Positions 1-11,319 of a DNA stretch of 64,000 nt are shown one piece after another. Within the stretch, counting starts at the first letter, position 1, and the number at the start of each line of letters is the position of its first letter. The notes beneath the pieces are model-generated. The model saw only the letters and a list, made by a program, of their open reading frames with translations. It ran no database searches and was not told the origin of the DNA. This DNA is from Angiostrongylus vasorum (Eukaryota > Nematoda > Chromadorea > Rhabditida > Metastrongylidae): the NCBI GenBank assembly GCA_018806985.1, contig JADANN010000359.1, forward strand, positions 682,001 through 746,000, in the 5' to 3' direction. The position numbers were made by a program, and so were the translations under genes.

Positions 1-1459
1 ATCATTTGGATACTCCCCATTAGCAGCTGAGGCTTGAAGAGAAGAAATCGATAAATCAGCGTCAAAATCTCCACTGTTGGAAATGTTGTTTAGAAGAGTT
101 TGATAACTTGACTATAAGGAAACAGAAAGCACTTATGTGATCGGGAAATCTACCTCGGAAACAATTCAGCAAGGAAGAAAAGAGAATAAAGTCCTAAAAG
201 AATTAAATGAACGCTGGAAGAGTGATCAGGACGGAATTTCTAAGTGCTTAACATCTTGCTGTGATGAGAAGTGTTTCTGGGTGTTAGGCGGCGGTTTTAC
301 AACTGATAGATCTAAAGGAAAAACAAACAGTAAGACGGCCAATATATGGAAATGGAACGACAAAAGCTTGTGTTGTCGATGGAAAGAAGACATAACTGTC
401 CATGATGTCGAATCAGACGATAGCCTAGCTCACCACTAGCAATCCTCTGCCTTCAGGATCTGTGACAACGAAAAAGAAATCCCTTAGATAAGCTAATCGG
501 TCAACTAGGATGAACAAGGCATATTGAATACGAAAAATTTAGGGAAGTGATACGTAACTGAAAGAACTGCTACAAGTTTTTTGTCGCGGGTTCAACAGCA
601 GATTAAAATGAGTCAGTGAAATGAAAGTGGTTGCAGTAGAATTAATATTGGAGACAGAAACTAGAGTGAAGGATGGCAACCCTGTTTCTGAGTTCCCAAA
701 TTTGTCTTGGTATCTATGGAAATCTATTCGTGATCAGCGGAAAAAACCACCGATGAATGTGAAAATCAAACAATACCATGAATCGAGTGCAAATTTTGAG
801 CATCTTCCCATAATGAGAACATGGTGCCTCCCTAACGTGTCCGTACTGGCATCACTCTGTATTGGATCCACGTATCTTCTTCATCCGAAGATTCTAGTTA
901 ATTTCATTGCTAAAGAAGTTCTTCCATCGCACAAGAAGGAGAGATAAACCATGAATAACAGAACGTTCTAGTGAATATCCTTGCCAAAAAATGACTAGGA
1001 AATTGAAAGCAAGGCCTGAGACTCAAATCTGAGCACTTGCCGTGCAGAAGAACTAATACCATGTCAGAGAGCTGGGCTGATTTCCTTGAGGTTAACTATG
1101 GTGCCGCGTTGAGGAGTCCTCCCCGCATAATTCCGTGCAATTGGGTGTAGATGCGTGGTTGAGATCAAAGAGGATTTATGTACTTGAGTGTAGCGTCGAG
1201 TTGTTAAGCCCACTGTATCGGCCAATTCACCAAATTCGTCTAGTTTGTATGAGGAGTATGATTGCCCCTCATTTTTTGTGCTCCCATAAAACTTTCATTG
1301 GCGCCACAGTTGGAGCATCAAATGTGGGTAAGCAAACCTTTATACAAATGGTTTCAACAGCTCAACAACAACGTAACAATATTTGCAATTATACACACAG
1401 CACAAACATAGAAACTTCTGCCACAGATTAAAGAAATACTCTAAGGTGTTGGAGAGACC
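1..1459. other. no identified gene
   Basis: Two open frames occur, 137-439 (contains RKENKVLKELNERWKSDQDG) and 621-947 (contains EFPNLSWYLWKSIRDQRK). Both have protein-like composition but no recognised motif. They may be exons or old LINE remnants. Confidence 0.3.
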
Positions 1460-1853
1460 ACGCAACGATTTACCGCCTCATCGTGGCTGGGAGGTGTTCC
1501 TTAGTGTCGGGCTGCGATGTACAGTGGAAGGATTCATCCCACTGGCAGGATCTTCCAAGCTGAGAAGGAGTCTGGCGTTTCCATCAGGAAGCCTAGCTAA
1601 GAGTAAACCAATACCAGGAACCACCACCGTTCTGGTATCAAACTTCCATGGTGGCAAATCTCCTTCTGATCCACAAAGGCTGCTACTGCTTGTGCCCGTG
1701 AAGACCTGGGGCAGACTTTGTCCAGGCTGACTTCGGGATTCCAGGGAACCACAATGGCTTAACTAGCAAACCTCCAAAAAAAAATAGAGATTATGCTGTG
1801 GCCCACACAACCAGTGAGGACAGGCCATTCATTCAAGTACTAAGTAAGTAAGT
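1460..1853 (+). mobile_element. 390-bp short retroposon, copy a
   Basis: Starts with the family's CGATTTACCGCCTCATCGTG-type head and ends with AAGTACTAAGTAAGTAAGT. Flanks GTTGGAGAGACCA and GTTAGAGAGACAT look like a diverged target-site duplication. Confidence 0.6.
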
Positions 1854-2012
1854 TAGAGAGACATTTATTATAGAAATGACTGACGAAATGACATGTGATC
1901 TTACCATGCCTGGAAAATATACTTAGGTATGCATATAGGACAACACCTGCAGGTGAAATGACTATGCAATCAACATGAGAAATACGTGATACTATAAGAA
2001 GATTATAAGAGA

Positions 2013-2280
2013 AGAGCGCGTGTGGAGCAGTGGTCGGAGGAGCTGCAACACTCACGTAGGATCGATCCCTGCCCCCCATGGCCCACCAAGCCCTCCATCC
2101 CTCCGAGGTCGGCAAATTGGGACCAGACATGTCTGGGAGTATAGCAGCACTGGTAAAAGCCAAATATGCAGTCAATCACCTTCAAACGATGCTTAATGAA
2201 GTCGAGTGCAAAGTCGAATGCATGGCGCATCCTTCAGTGATTGATCAACGTCGAGAGCTTTATCCTTTATTTATTAATAG
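2013..2280 (+). mobile_element. tRNA-derived SINE, copy 1
   Basis: The head carries an A box-like TGGAGCAGTGGTCGG and a B box-like GGATCGATCCC about 35 bp apart. The body contains GTCTGGGA and the 3' end reads TTTATCCTTTATTTATT. Confidence 0.6.
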
Positions 2281-2289
2281 TTTGACTAG

Positions 2290-3285
2290 CAATGGTATAT
2301 TAAGTCGACTACTGTCGACAACTTTGTCGATGGGACATTTACATAGTATGCGAAGAAAATTGACTTTCAATAAGAGTGCGAGGCCTATTGCATGGTTGAG
2401 AACCAAAGATAAACCAAGGTTTTTTTTCCTTTTTTTCCGCGACACTAAACTCAACGCAATGCGGTAACTGTCATGTTGCCTAATCTTTTCTAGCCGGAGG
2501 AAAATTGTAAGAAATTATAGCAAATGTAGACCATACTGGTTAAACGACACGTAGTTAAGTACTGCAACAGTGTGGCACGGCAATTTGCACAATACACGGG
2601 ACGTCATTCCAATAGCGTTACATTGAATCGTTGCTTCATTCCATTCCTGCAAATCATTACCACAACGATTACACTTTTTTAAACATCTCGATCGCCTTTC
2701 AATAAACATTAAGAAAACCAGGCCGACGAAAGGGATTCAAGATGAGTTTCAAAATTCCATAAAAGCAAGATGTTAGCACTTCTATAAAGCGTCGTTCCAC
2801 CGAGAAGGCAAGAATATGAAGAATCCAATGCTGCTTCTTTGAAAACTGCGGTTGGGAAACACATAAGCTAAATTCCAAATAAATGGTTGCACCTGATACA
2901 CTCTTCGATCTCGCTACTGAGCTCGGAAGCCCTCTAATGAACCTGCACCTTGGTCTCCTGGACCGTCATCGCATGGGAACGTGGCATACGAGCCAATGGC
3001 TTATAGAAACCATTAATTTCGATCACAAATCACTAATCTCATTGCTATTCGCTATGTGCTAGCTATGTAGTAATAGTACCGACTGCTACAGTGCGTTTTA
3101 TCCGTTGCAAAACAAATTATTATCTACGGATAGCCATATCAAGAACATCCGCCTTTTATAAAGGAGCGTCGACGAGTGAGTATGCCTCATTCGAAAGGTG
3201 CTATACTGAGAAAAATCGAACTTGATACGAAGACGAAGACGCCACAATGAGCAGGCGAACAAATGTGGACCATCGACACGTATTG
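2290..3285. other. no identified gene
   Basis: Only short frames are present. One on the minus strand (2709-2515) has a CxxC pattern (KKCNRCGNDL) but no further support. Confidence 0.3.
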
Positions 3286-3287
3286 TC

Positions 3288-3323
3288 GGCTTTGATGAAG
3301 ACGAAAACGTCGAAACGTTAGCC
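3288..3323 (+). ncRNA. hammerhead-ribozyme-like motif
   Basis: Stem I GGCT/AGCC is perfect, stem II is GACG-AAAA-CGTC, and GAAACG plus a cleavage-site T at 3319 follow. The core reads TTGATGA instead of CTGATGA, a change at C3 that should impair cleavage. CAACCTCG, seen after most copies, lies at 3341. Confidence 0.45.
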
Positions 3324-3374
3324 GAAATAGGGAAGTTTATCAACCTCGTGTAAGATCAACAATCCATACACACT

Positions 3375-6300
3375 ATCACCTATATCACCAGTAGTCCCGT
3401 CCATCGTCGAGTAACTCGAGCGGGTGCCAGTAAATCTTCCATTTTCCCCTGTCGCGTAAAAAAGAGTAGCCCAGTGGGTCCTGCTCGCTCTAGGGACTCG
3501 TCGAGCGTCATATCTTTCTTCTAGGTTCTTCGTGAAGAACTGTGACCATCGGGTCGGTGGTCTTCCTGCAGTACGTTTGACATCCCGAGGAATTCAGTCA
3601 CTAACGGCTCTTGTCTATCGGTTGTCATTCATACGCACTACCTGTCCGGCCCACCATATCTCCTACTATTTGGCGTACAGAACGGCATCTTTGGTTTTTG
3701 GTCGTTGAAGCACGTCTGAGCTTCAGATGCCATCCCTTAGTTGCGGGATACCTAGCATCGTCCTTTCGACTGCGTGTTCAATAACGCTGAGTGATCTTTC
3801 ATCTTGCTTACGCAACGACCAGGTTTCTGACGCAAACGTTAACGCAGGAAGTACCGTTGAGTCGAAAAGGTGGGCACGAAGTAGGGTGTCCTTTGTCCTC
3901 TTCACTACACCCTCGATGCTCTTGAAAGCTCTCCAGGCCGCCCTAGATAGACGTTCCGGTGAGGATGAATGGGGCATACGAAACCAATCCGTTCCTTATG
4001 AACATCGTTTTTGTGAGGTTTTGTCGAAGACCCATCTTTCCACAGGCTTTATCAAAGTCGGCAAGCATACATTCCGCCTAGCTAATGTTTGGTGTTATAA
4101 GGGCGATGTCATAGCAAAGAGAAGATGGTGTAACTGCCGACAATCGATTTTCACTCCCGTGTTGTCCCATTCCAATGTTCGCATGACGTTCTCGAGGGTG
4201 GCGGAGAATAATTTTGGCGAGATGGGATCGCCTTACCTAACCCCCTCTTTTGACATCAATGTTAATATCGTTGTAAAATGGTGATATCTTGGTTGTGAAA
4301 TTTTTTTGTACAGCTCACGAAGAATCTTTATGTACTGAGTAGGGACTCCTTGACTATCAAGGGCTTCCATGACTGCTTCTATCTCATTTGAATCAAAGGC
4401 CTTCTGTAATTCGATGAAAGTGAGACAGAGCGGTCTTTTGTACTCTCGCGATACTACAATGAGACTTGTTATCGTGTGGATGTGGTCCATCGTAGTAAAT
4501 CCTTTTCAAAACACTGCTTGTTTACATGTCTGTCCTTCGTCCAGTGTTCTGTCAATCCTGTTTAGGATGACTCGAGTGAAAAGTCTGTAGAGGACAGACA
4601 GCAAGCAGATTGGGCGATAGTTGCCGGTATCGCAAAGGTCACCCTTCTTGAACAATAACACGGTCTTGCTGGTCTTCCATTGAGTAGGGACCTCGCATTC
4701 AGACAGGTAACGTGTGAAGAGCCGAGCCAGTGTATTTACGAGGACTGGCGGCGTCCGGAGCTGCTGGTGTTCGATTTTTTCACCGACGTGATGGGATGTC
4801 GAAATTCGGAAAGGAAAACCGGTGGTACAACACAACCGTCATCTTGGTATTGTAATTGGCGAAGCTTCTGTGGGCTTTGCGAATTCTTTTCCCTAGCTTC
4901 TGCAGCTTCGACCATAACGCTGCTCTTCTCTCTTTAAGATCTTCTTTTATCGCCTCTCTGCACTGTTTTGCAAGTTCGGACGTTAGTTCGCGGTTGCCTG
5001 CCACTCGTGCGATTCCACGCTGGCGTATCAGCTCGAGTGTTCCTGGAGACAGACGTTTCTTGGTGACTTTCGCACTCTCAGCTTCGATGTTATCGACAAC
5101 GGTATTTTCCCAACAGGCGAATAACAAATTGAATAAGGCCCGGTTTACGGTGGTTCTGAGGCTTCGGTTTTTGAATTTATCGGCTTTTTCTTCTTTAGCG
5201 AGAAATAGAATCTTGCACGAAGGAGACGCTGGTCCGATCCAGTGTAGGATTTTGGGACGACAGCGTCATCGGTTAGGCAAAACCTTCTATTTACTATGAT
5301 GTGGTCTATTTCGTTATGGTACTCTCCTTGGCAGACTCCCACGTCCAGCGTTGAAGGTGGGGCTTCCGGAATTGTGAGTTACCAAGGATTGTCTTGGTCG
5401 CCATGATAAAATCAGATAGCCGCTCACCCTGTTCGCTCTATTCTAATCCTTGGGTCCCAATGTAACGTTCTTCAGACGTTCTTCTTGGTCCAATCCTGGC
5501 GTTGAAATCTTCAACGATGACCTTGAAGAATTTGTGTTCTTCTGTGCAGAACTTCTCCAAGTCCATATAGGACGCCTCGACTTCGTCTTCGTCATACCTA
5601 GATATCACTGAGTAGACGCCGAAAATTGTCAAAGCCGGGATTGATCCACACCTTTTTAAACGTAAACGTCCGATTCGGTTGTTAGTTGCTCGAATGAATC
5701 CATGTGCATGGACAAACTCGTGTTGACGAGAACGCCGGCCCCGCCGACTCCTCTACTGGCGCATGTTCCGAGAAACAGTTGTTCTCCGGTGTTATAGACG
5801 GCGTTAAATGGGTGGCGTCGTCTCGTGTCGGCCAGGCCGATGACGTCGTACCTTATCCTTCTTGCTTGCATGAGTAATTCTTCTATCAAGGACTCGGATG
5901 CAGGTGTACGTGCATTGTAGGTACAGATCGTCACCTTAGTTCTTTGTAATCCAAGCAGCTTCCATTGGCCCTGAGATTTTAGCAGCCTCTCCGTACTCAT
6001 CCTACTCAACGCTGCGAAATTGAGGACTCTTTCGGGGTCAGGGGAATGAGGCCTGTTTTTTTTACTGTGTTTAGCATTTTCATACCCACGTATAGCTTGC
6101 TGGGCTCTGAACGTAGGGGCTGGGTATACTCACGGGTAGCTTGCCAGGCTCTCCCAGAGTGGACATGGAGCCTATTTGTTGGAGGCGACTCCGAACTGCC
6201 TCCCGTATACTTCCCTGTCTCTTGATTGCAGGCTTTTGGCCGAGTTGACTCGTAGAATACAATCTTGCATAAACTAGAACACACCCACACACGCGTGCAT

Positions 6301-6500
6301 GAATACGCCCCGTAAATGCAGAAAGTATGTGCCAAATCGGCGCAGCAGAAACAGGGAGTCCATCCCCTGGATCAGCCTGCGTCTCAGGGAAGCAAAGGTC
6401 GGTTTTGGTCCGCGATTAACCCCCTATTCGCCACTGGGGACGCGCCACGTAGCGTCGCGACTAACCAGCTCGAGATCCCTCATATGAGGAGATCATACAC
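3375..6500 (-). mobile_element. RTE-type LINE, near full length, frame-broken
   Basis: Minus-strand frames give, in order, an apurinic endonuclease start at 6009-5656 (TICTYNARTPASE, then [13 protein letters not shown]), more endonuclease at 5632-5145 (DFNARIG, NEIDHIIVNRR), and a reverse transcriptase at 4835-4233 (KTVLLFKKGD, NYRPICLLSVLYRLF, then a FIELQKAFDS motif A). The C-terminal region at 3977-3723 contains SETWSLRKQ. APE followed by RT in one product is the RTE/endonuclease-RT design. The catalytic FADD region near 4105 is broken by a one-base deletion, and the product is split over at least six frames, so this copy is dead. About 500 bp of 5' leader reaches 6500; the 3' end near 3375 has GGTGAT-type short repeats on the minus strand. 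Confidence 0.75.
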
Positions 6501-7539
6501 ATTGAGGTAAAAAAAACTGCCATTTCTACAGCATTGATAAGCACCTATAAGCTGCAGCAGTGGATTTCCGCCTTTCTTCTAGTAATTGAAGTGTGCGACA
6601 GCAAATCGTTCATCTGGTTAACAGCTCATGAACTCTGTTGTGATTAGGTTTGTGACTTACTTGGTTTGAAACTTTCTCGGACACTGCCTTGTTTGTCATC
6701 TTCGATCATCGACCTAACTAGTAACTTCGAATCATCTCTGGTTCTATTATAAGGGGTATTTCCAGCATCTTTCTTCGATAGCGATTTTTTTAAGTGTGGT
6801 CGCTTTCTCAGCCTTTCTACGTAGCATTCAAGTTTCTGAGAAGTATGCTATTGCAGAAAGAGTCGTGCAGTCGAATTACTCTGATGCACTCGTGAGCTAT
6901 CCAGGTAGTCAGTTTTCTATCGAGCAGCTCTGCAATTAAATCCTTCGTCCCGTCAACTGCTCGAACGAGACACATAACCAACATTCAAAGATTCGAGAAC
7001 AGTTCAAATATCGGCATGTGACTCGAATGGACATCGGCTCTCACGTTACATTTCAGTCAACACAAGACAGCCCTAGGAGCAAATACAAACATTTTGGAAA
7101 TGTCAAAAAAAATTACCTCACCAAATTTATCTCTTTAAACCCAACGTTGTTCTAGAACGATATTTTGATAGCGAAATGTTGTGTAGTTCGCGACGGAATA
7201 TTGAAGAGGGTGCTCTGGATATGTCGAGCTCTTACGAAAGCCTGCATCAAGCGTCCCGAAGACTTTTTTAGACAGATCAGAGGAAGCCGAGACTCTCTAT
7301 TTCTACTCTAGTAATTATTTAGTTTCATTACCGTACGAATATGAGCTATCATGTCAACAATACTGTGAACGGTGGCCCCAGTCAAGAGCTTATAGCAAGC
7401 AGATAAGAGACAGATTGAGCAAAAGTTGTCGATGCCGTGCAGGCTCTACTTTGTATAACAACCCTCTTGGTGGTTTTCTTTTCATTTTATGTCTTATCCT
7501 TTAACAAGGAACGAATGAAAACCGCGTTTCTCGTCCAAA
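6501..7539. other. no identified feature
   Basis: No long frame, repeat or splice-supported exon was found. Confidence 0.3.
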
Positions 7540-7800
7540 TGGTCATAACCTTCCACGAAGGTTGACTGATGATGTGACCAACAATCGATCTGCAATGGCT
7601 TCTAGACTTCGTCTCTTGATTATTGTGACTTCCTTCTTCCTTGAGAAAAAGCACATTGTGCCAAGGCGATGGTTTGACCCCATGCGGAACTGCGCAACAA
7701 CACTGTGGTCGGTTAGAGAAAATATTTTATATGTTGTGATACCAGGTCCTTTGTTGCGAAATTTTCCACAAGAATACTGCAACCCTCAACGTTCGATGAC
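7540..7800 (-). mobile_element. RTE-type LINE endonuclease fragment
   Basis: The minus-strand frame 7782-7543 contains SLTDHSVVAQFRMGSNHRLG, matching the end of the RTE endonuclease domain in the copy at 3.4-6.5 kb (RRFCLTDDAVVPKSYTGSDQ). It is an isolated, diverged fragment. Confidence 0.45.
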
Positions 7801-7931
7801 GAGAAGTAAATCGGCATTGTTACACACTTAGTCGACTATACTCGTGTACTACTTCCGTATCGAAAGAGCTTTTCTGATCAAAACAATAAAGACTCTTCTT
7901 CTGTTATTTTTGACAACAAATAGTCGTCTCC

Positions 7932-8318
7932 TCCCAACGGTTTACCGCCTCATCGTGGCTGAGAGGTGTTCCTGGGTGTTGGACTGCGATATACAGCGAG
8001 GGGATTCGTCCCTCCAGCAGGGTCTCCCAAGCTGAAAAAGGAGTCCGGCGTTTCCATCAGGAAGCCTAGCTAAGAGTAAACCAATACTAGGATCCGCCAC
8101 CGTCCTGGCATCAAAGTCGCATGGTTGCAAATCTCCCTCTGATCCACAAAGGCTGCGACTGCCAGTGGCGGTGAAGACCTGGGGCAGACAGTGGCCAGGC
8201 TGACCTTGAGATTCCAGGGAACCACAGTGGGTTAACCAGCAAATCTCCGAAAAGTGGTGGTTATGCTGGGGCCCGCACAACCAGTGAGGACGGGCCATTC
8301 AAGTATCAACTATCAAGT
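7932..8318 (+). mobile_element. 390-bp short retroposon, copy b, with 14-bp target duplication
   Basis: The element is flanked by identical 14-bp copies of AAATAGTCGTCTCC at 7918-7931 and 8319-8332. The 3' end has AAGTATCAACTATCAAGT-type units. The direct duplication shows retroposition rather than a tandem origin. The minus strand holds a 118-codon open frame that I treat as non-coding. Confidence 0.75.
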
Positions 8319-9250
8319 AAATAGTCGTCTCCAGCATTTCCTAGCTTAGACGTCGAGCATATCGAATCCAAACCACCTTCTATGCAGTTCTCACTCATTG
8401 AATTGTTAATATTTGTTCAGATCGACCTGTATAGTTAAAAAAACCACTTCATTTTCTCATAGAAATTGGTTCCCTGAATAAACATGGGTTTTAAGGAAAG
8501 TACAGAGCCTCTTTTGCGTGGCACTCAATACCTGGGCGCCATCTGTGTACACGTCTAAGGAGTCACAACGATTCGGCTGAGACCCACTCTGTCGTAGAAA
8601 TCCGTCGAAAAGAATGTTTATTACAGAAAACTCTTATGCTGCCTGATTAGCGTTGAAAGCACACTGTGGAGACCGCCTCTACTGTGGCTGGGAGGCAGGA
8701 TTGAGATCGTTCAGTTAATTTTTTGGGTCAACTTCCCTTTTCTGTCTGGCTGCGGCGAAAGTAGAAGTAAATGGTAAAGATAAACTTTCAATGAGTTTTG
8801 AGAACAGGTCAAAACACCAGAGATTACCAATGTCAGTCATTCAGAAACTAACTAGGTTTTCTATTTGATCACAGGTGCAGCCAATACCTTAGCCTCACTA
8901 GGTCTAAGACTAAGCCTCAGCCTTTCTTTTTTCCATTGTTTTCGATGAGATTTGCCAAAGACATCTCATTAAACTTCTTCATTTCATTCTATTTGTTAAG
9001 ATTCTTTTTTTGATCCAAAAATTCGTTTCCTTCCTGAACAATGAATGGGTCATCAACCACGGCGAATGCTGTGGAAAGAGGACCAGAAAACCGATTTCCA
9101 CTACTGCACCCACGCCCTTTTGCCACGTTTTCACCCAACAAAGTGCTTGGGAGCTTGTTCTAATTTCAGGTTTGTTTGACAAACAAGTGTTTGTAGGAAG
9201 GATTTTCATGGCCGAACTTAACTTTGTATTCATTATCTTATGGAAAAAGA

Positions 9251-9296
9251 CAGCGTGAAAATCAAAGCCTGAGCAGCGTGAAAATCAAAGCCTGAG
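9251..9296 (+). repeat. 23-bp tandem duplication
   Basis: Two identical head-to-tail copies of a 23-bp unit starting CAGCGTGAAAATC and ending GCCTGAG. Confidence 0.85.
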
Positions 9297-9739
9297 GAGA
9301 CCATTCTGAAGTTGGAAGTGCAAACATGGTGAAGCAAATGTGTTGCATCGTCGGTTAGCCTAGCGATTGTTGTTGTATCTACAATTGTTCAATCTTAGAA
9401 ACGGCTCTAGGTTTTTTTTCAAAATGCTACGACGTTTTAGGAATTACTTTGTAGTCGACTGACGATTTCATAGGCAGATCATGGGCAATGATTCTCTTAA
9501 TAGCCATTTCCATTTCCAGTTCGTTCCATTAATGCACAGTTGTCGGAGGAGTCGTCGGGTGTCGGTTGCGGACCACTCACATGTTTATGCCTGTTCTCCT
9601 GCCGAAAATATGCGTGACGACGTATCAGAAACCTCAGGAACACGTAGGACACGTCGTCTTCGCACATCATCAGACGTGTCTTCACACGTTTTCCTCACCA
9701 CGTGGAATGCCATTTGACAAGCTTGTCTCCAAATCCGGG

Positions 9740-9824
9740 CCCCTATATAAGGCCGATTTGGGCGATGACGCTCATTTCTCCGCAACCTGCAATGGCTCAG
9801 CGCATGTTCGAGCAGGTGAGTTGT
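9740..9824 (+). promoter_or_regulatory. promoter-like TATA box with short first exon and donor
   Basis: TATATAAGG at about 9744-9752 sits some 40 bp before an ATG at 9790. That ATG opens MAQRMFEQ and runs straight into a strong donor, CAG|GTGAGT, at 9814. Upstream, 9630-9710 is dense in ACGTG-type motifs (ACACGT, CACGTGG and an inverted GACACGTC/GACGTGTC pair), resembling a basic-helix-loop-helix target cluster. I could not identify the next exon. Promoter function is an inference from layout only. Confidence 0.3.
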
Positions 9825-11319
9825 TTATGCCTTCATTGCATACTTTCAATGCGCTTGTGGACCTCACCGAAAGTCTGATCTTCATTATTAACTAAAGAAC
9901 AACTCCAGAAAATGCACAAGATTTATTTAATAGCATAGGTATGTCATTTATATTACGAGAATATTGTGAGGACAATATTATTTTCTGTTTACTAAAATAT
10001 TGAAAGCAGCTTGTATAGCTGGCCAACGGAAAAAGAAAATCACTGCTATCCGCCTTCCAGGTGGACACATTCATGACGTTGGTGTATTTTTTGGGCCTAG
10101 AGTTCCTCCCAGCAATCTCTTCTTCCTTAGTTTGGCCAGATCACCATTTCAACAATGTTTCACTTTAGATGTGGAACGCACAGTAAAATCGAGATATTTG
10201 CTCAACACTGGGTTCCACAATTCCTTTTCAAATCCTGCGCGCTCTGACTCTTCTTAAGAAAAGATGCTTTTAGTGCTCGCGATTGTGCTCATTGTTAATA
10301 GTTCTCAGAGGTCATCGTGACCTTCCATCCATGTTGGAGAGTTCGGAGGAAAGTCAAATTTCCTACTGTTTTTTTTATGGGGTAAAGCTGCATTTATTGC
10401 ATTCCATCTCTCCTTAAGCTCTCTCCCAACAGCTGTTCTCCATATTTGTCCAACATCTGTGGCACGCCTGTGCGGCGGAAGTAAAAACAGAAATTGGATA
10501 TCTTGGTCCACTATTCACTAAATCAAGGATTTTCTGGCATGAAATCGGTCTTCCTTTGACTCGTTTGAATTCCCATTCCGTTTTTCGTCTTATACAATCT
10601 TACAAGCATAGCATCTGTTTCAATGGCCATCCATGACATTCACGTCGGAAGCTGTTGAATTTTGTGGGAAATCTCCGCACCATCACTCCTAATTGAAGGA
10701 ACAAAGTCGTCTTGATGTGGCTTTAACACCAATAAATTGTACCACTTTTGAGTGATTGAATCACGTCTCAGCAGGCAAAAGCTGATAGAATGGAGCTAAT
10801 TTCGAACCACTCCGCTTGAACACTTGCACACGGTTTGTCTTCCCAGAGGGAGGGAGCCTACATTCTCCTAGAGTTCATTGCACCGCTATTTTGGCTATAT
10901 ATCATCTCTTTGTATTGTATGACTGAACCGTCTGTGCTTCGCTATCGGTGTGCATTCCCATGAATCTCGAAAACGGATTATTCCCAAAGATTTGAGCAAT
11001 GTATACCAGCTAGTCCTTGTCAGCGCCAGTGAAATTTCTTTTGAAAGACATTTTTAGAAAGCTCTATGCGTGGTACGTAGAGTTCTCAATGTGAGTAATA
11101 CTCCTGCGGGAAAGCTACACCTCGGATTTGTTGCAGGCTGCACGACGCTTTATTTTAAGCCTTCTTGAGCAAGCTGCTTTTTTTGAAAGCAAACAACAAT
11201 TTTTTGGCTAAGTAAAGGACATCGTAGGTTGTGAACATGAATGAATCGTAGGAAAGACTGTTCTCTTTCTTTGTGTATGTTGAAGGACTAAAGTGTCGTT
11301 CTGTACCTCTAATGCTCAT

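Larger units (their letters stand above)
8333..11319. other. mostly empty, one promoter-like site
   Basis: Besides the tandem duplication at 9251 and the promoter-like region near 9740, only unsupported frames occur, such as 10000-10257 (+), which contains TAIRLPGGHIHDVGVFFG. Confidence 0.3.

Noticed and set aside
7942..8298. 115-125 codon frame seen in several copies of the 390-bp repeat
   Set aside because: The frame recurs because the repeat is conserved. Its residues vary freely between copies, starts differ, and no domain is visible.
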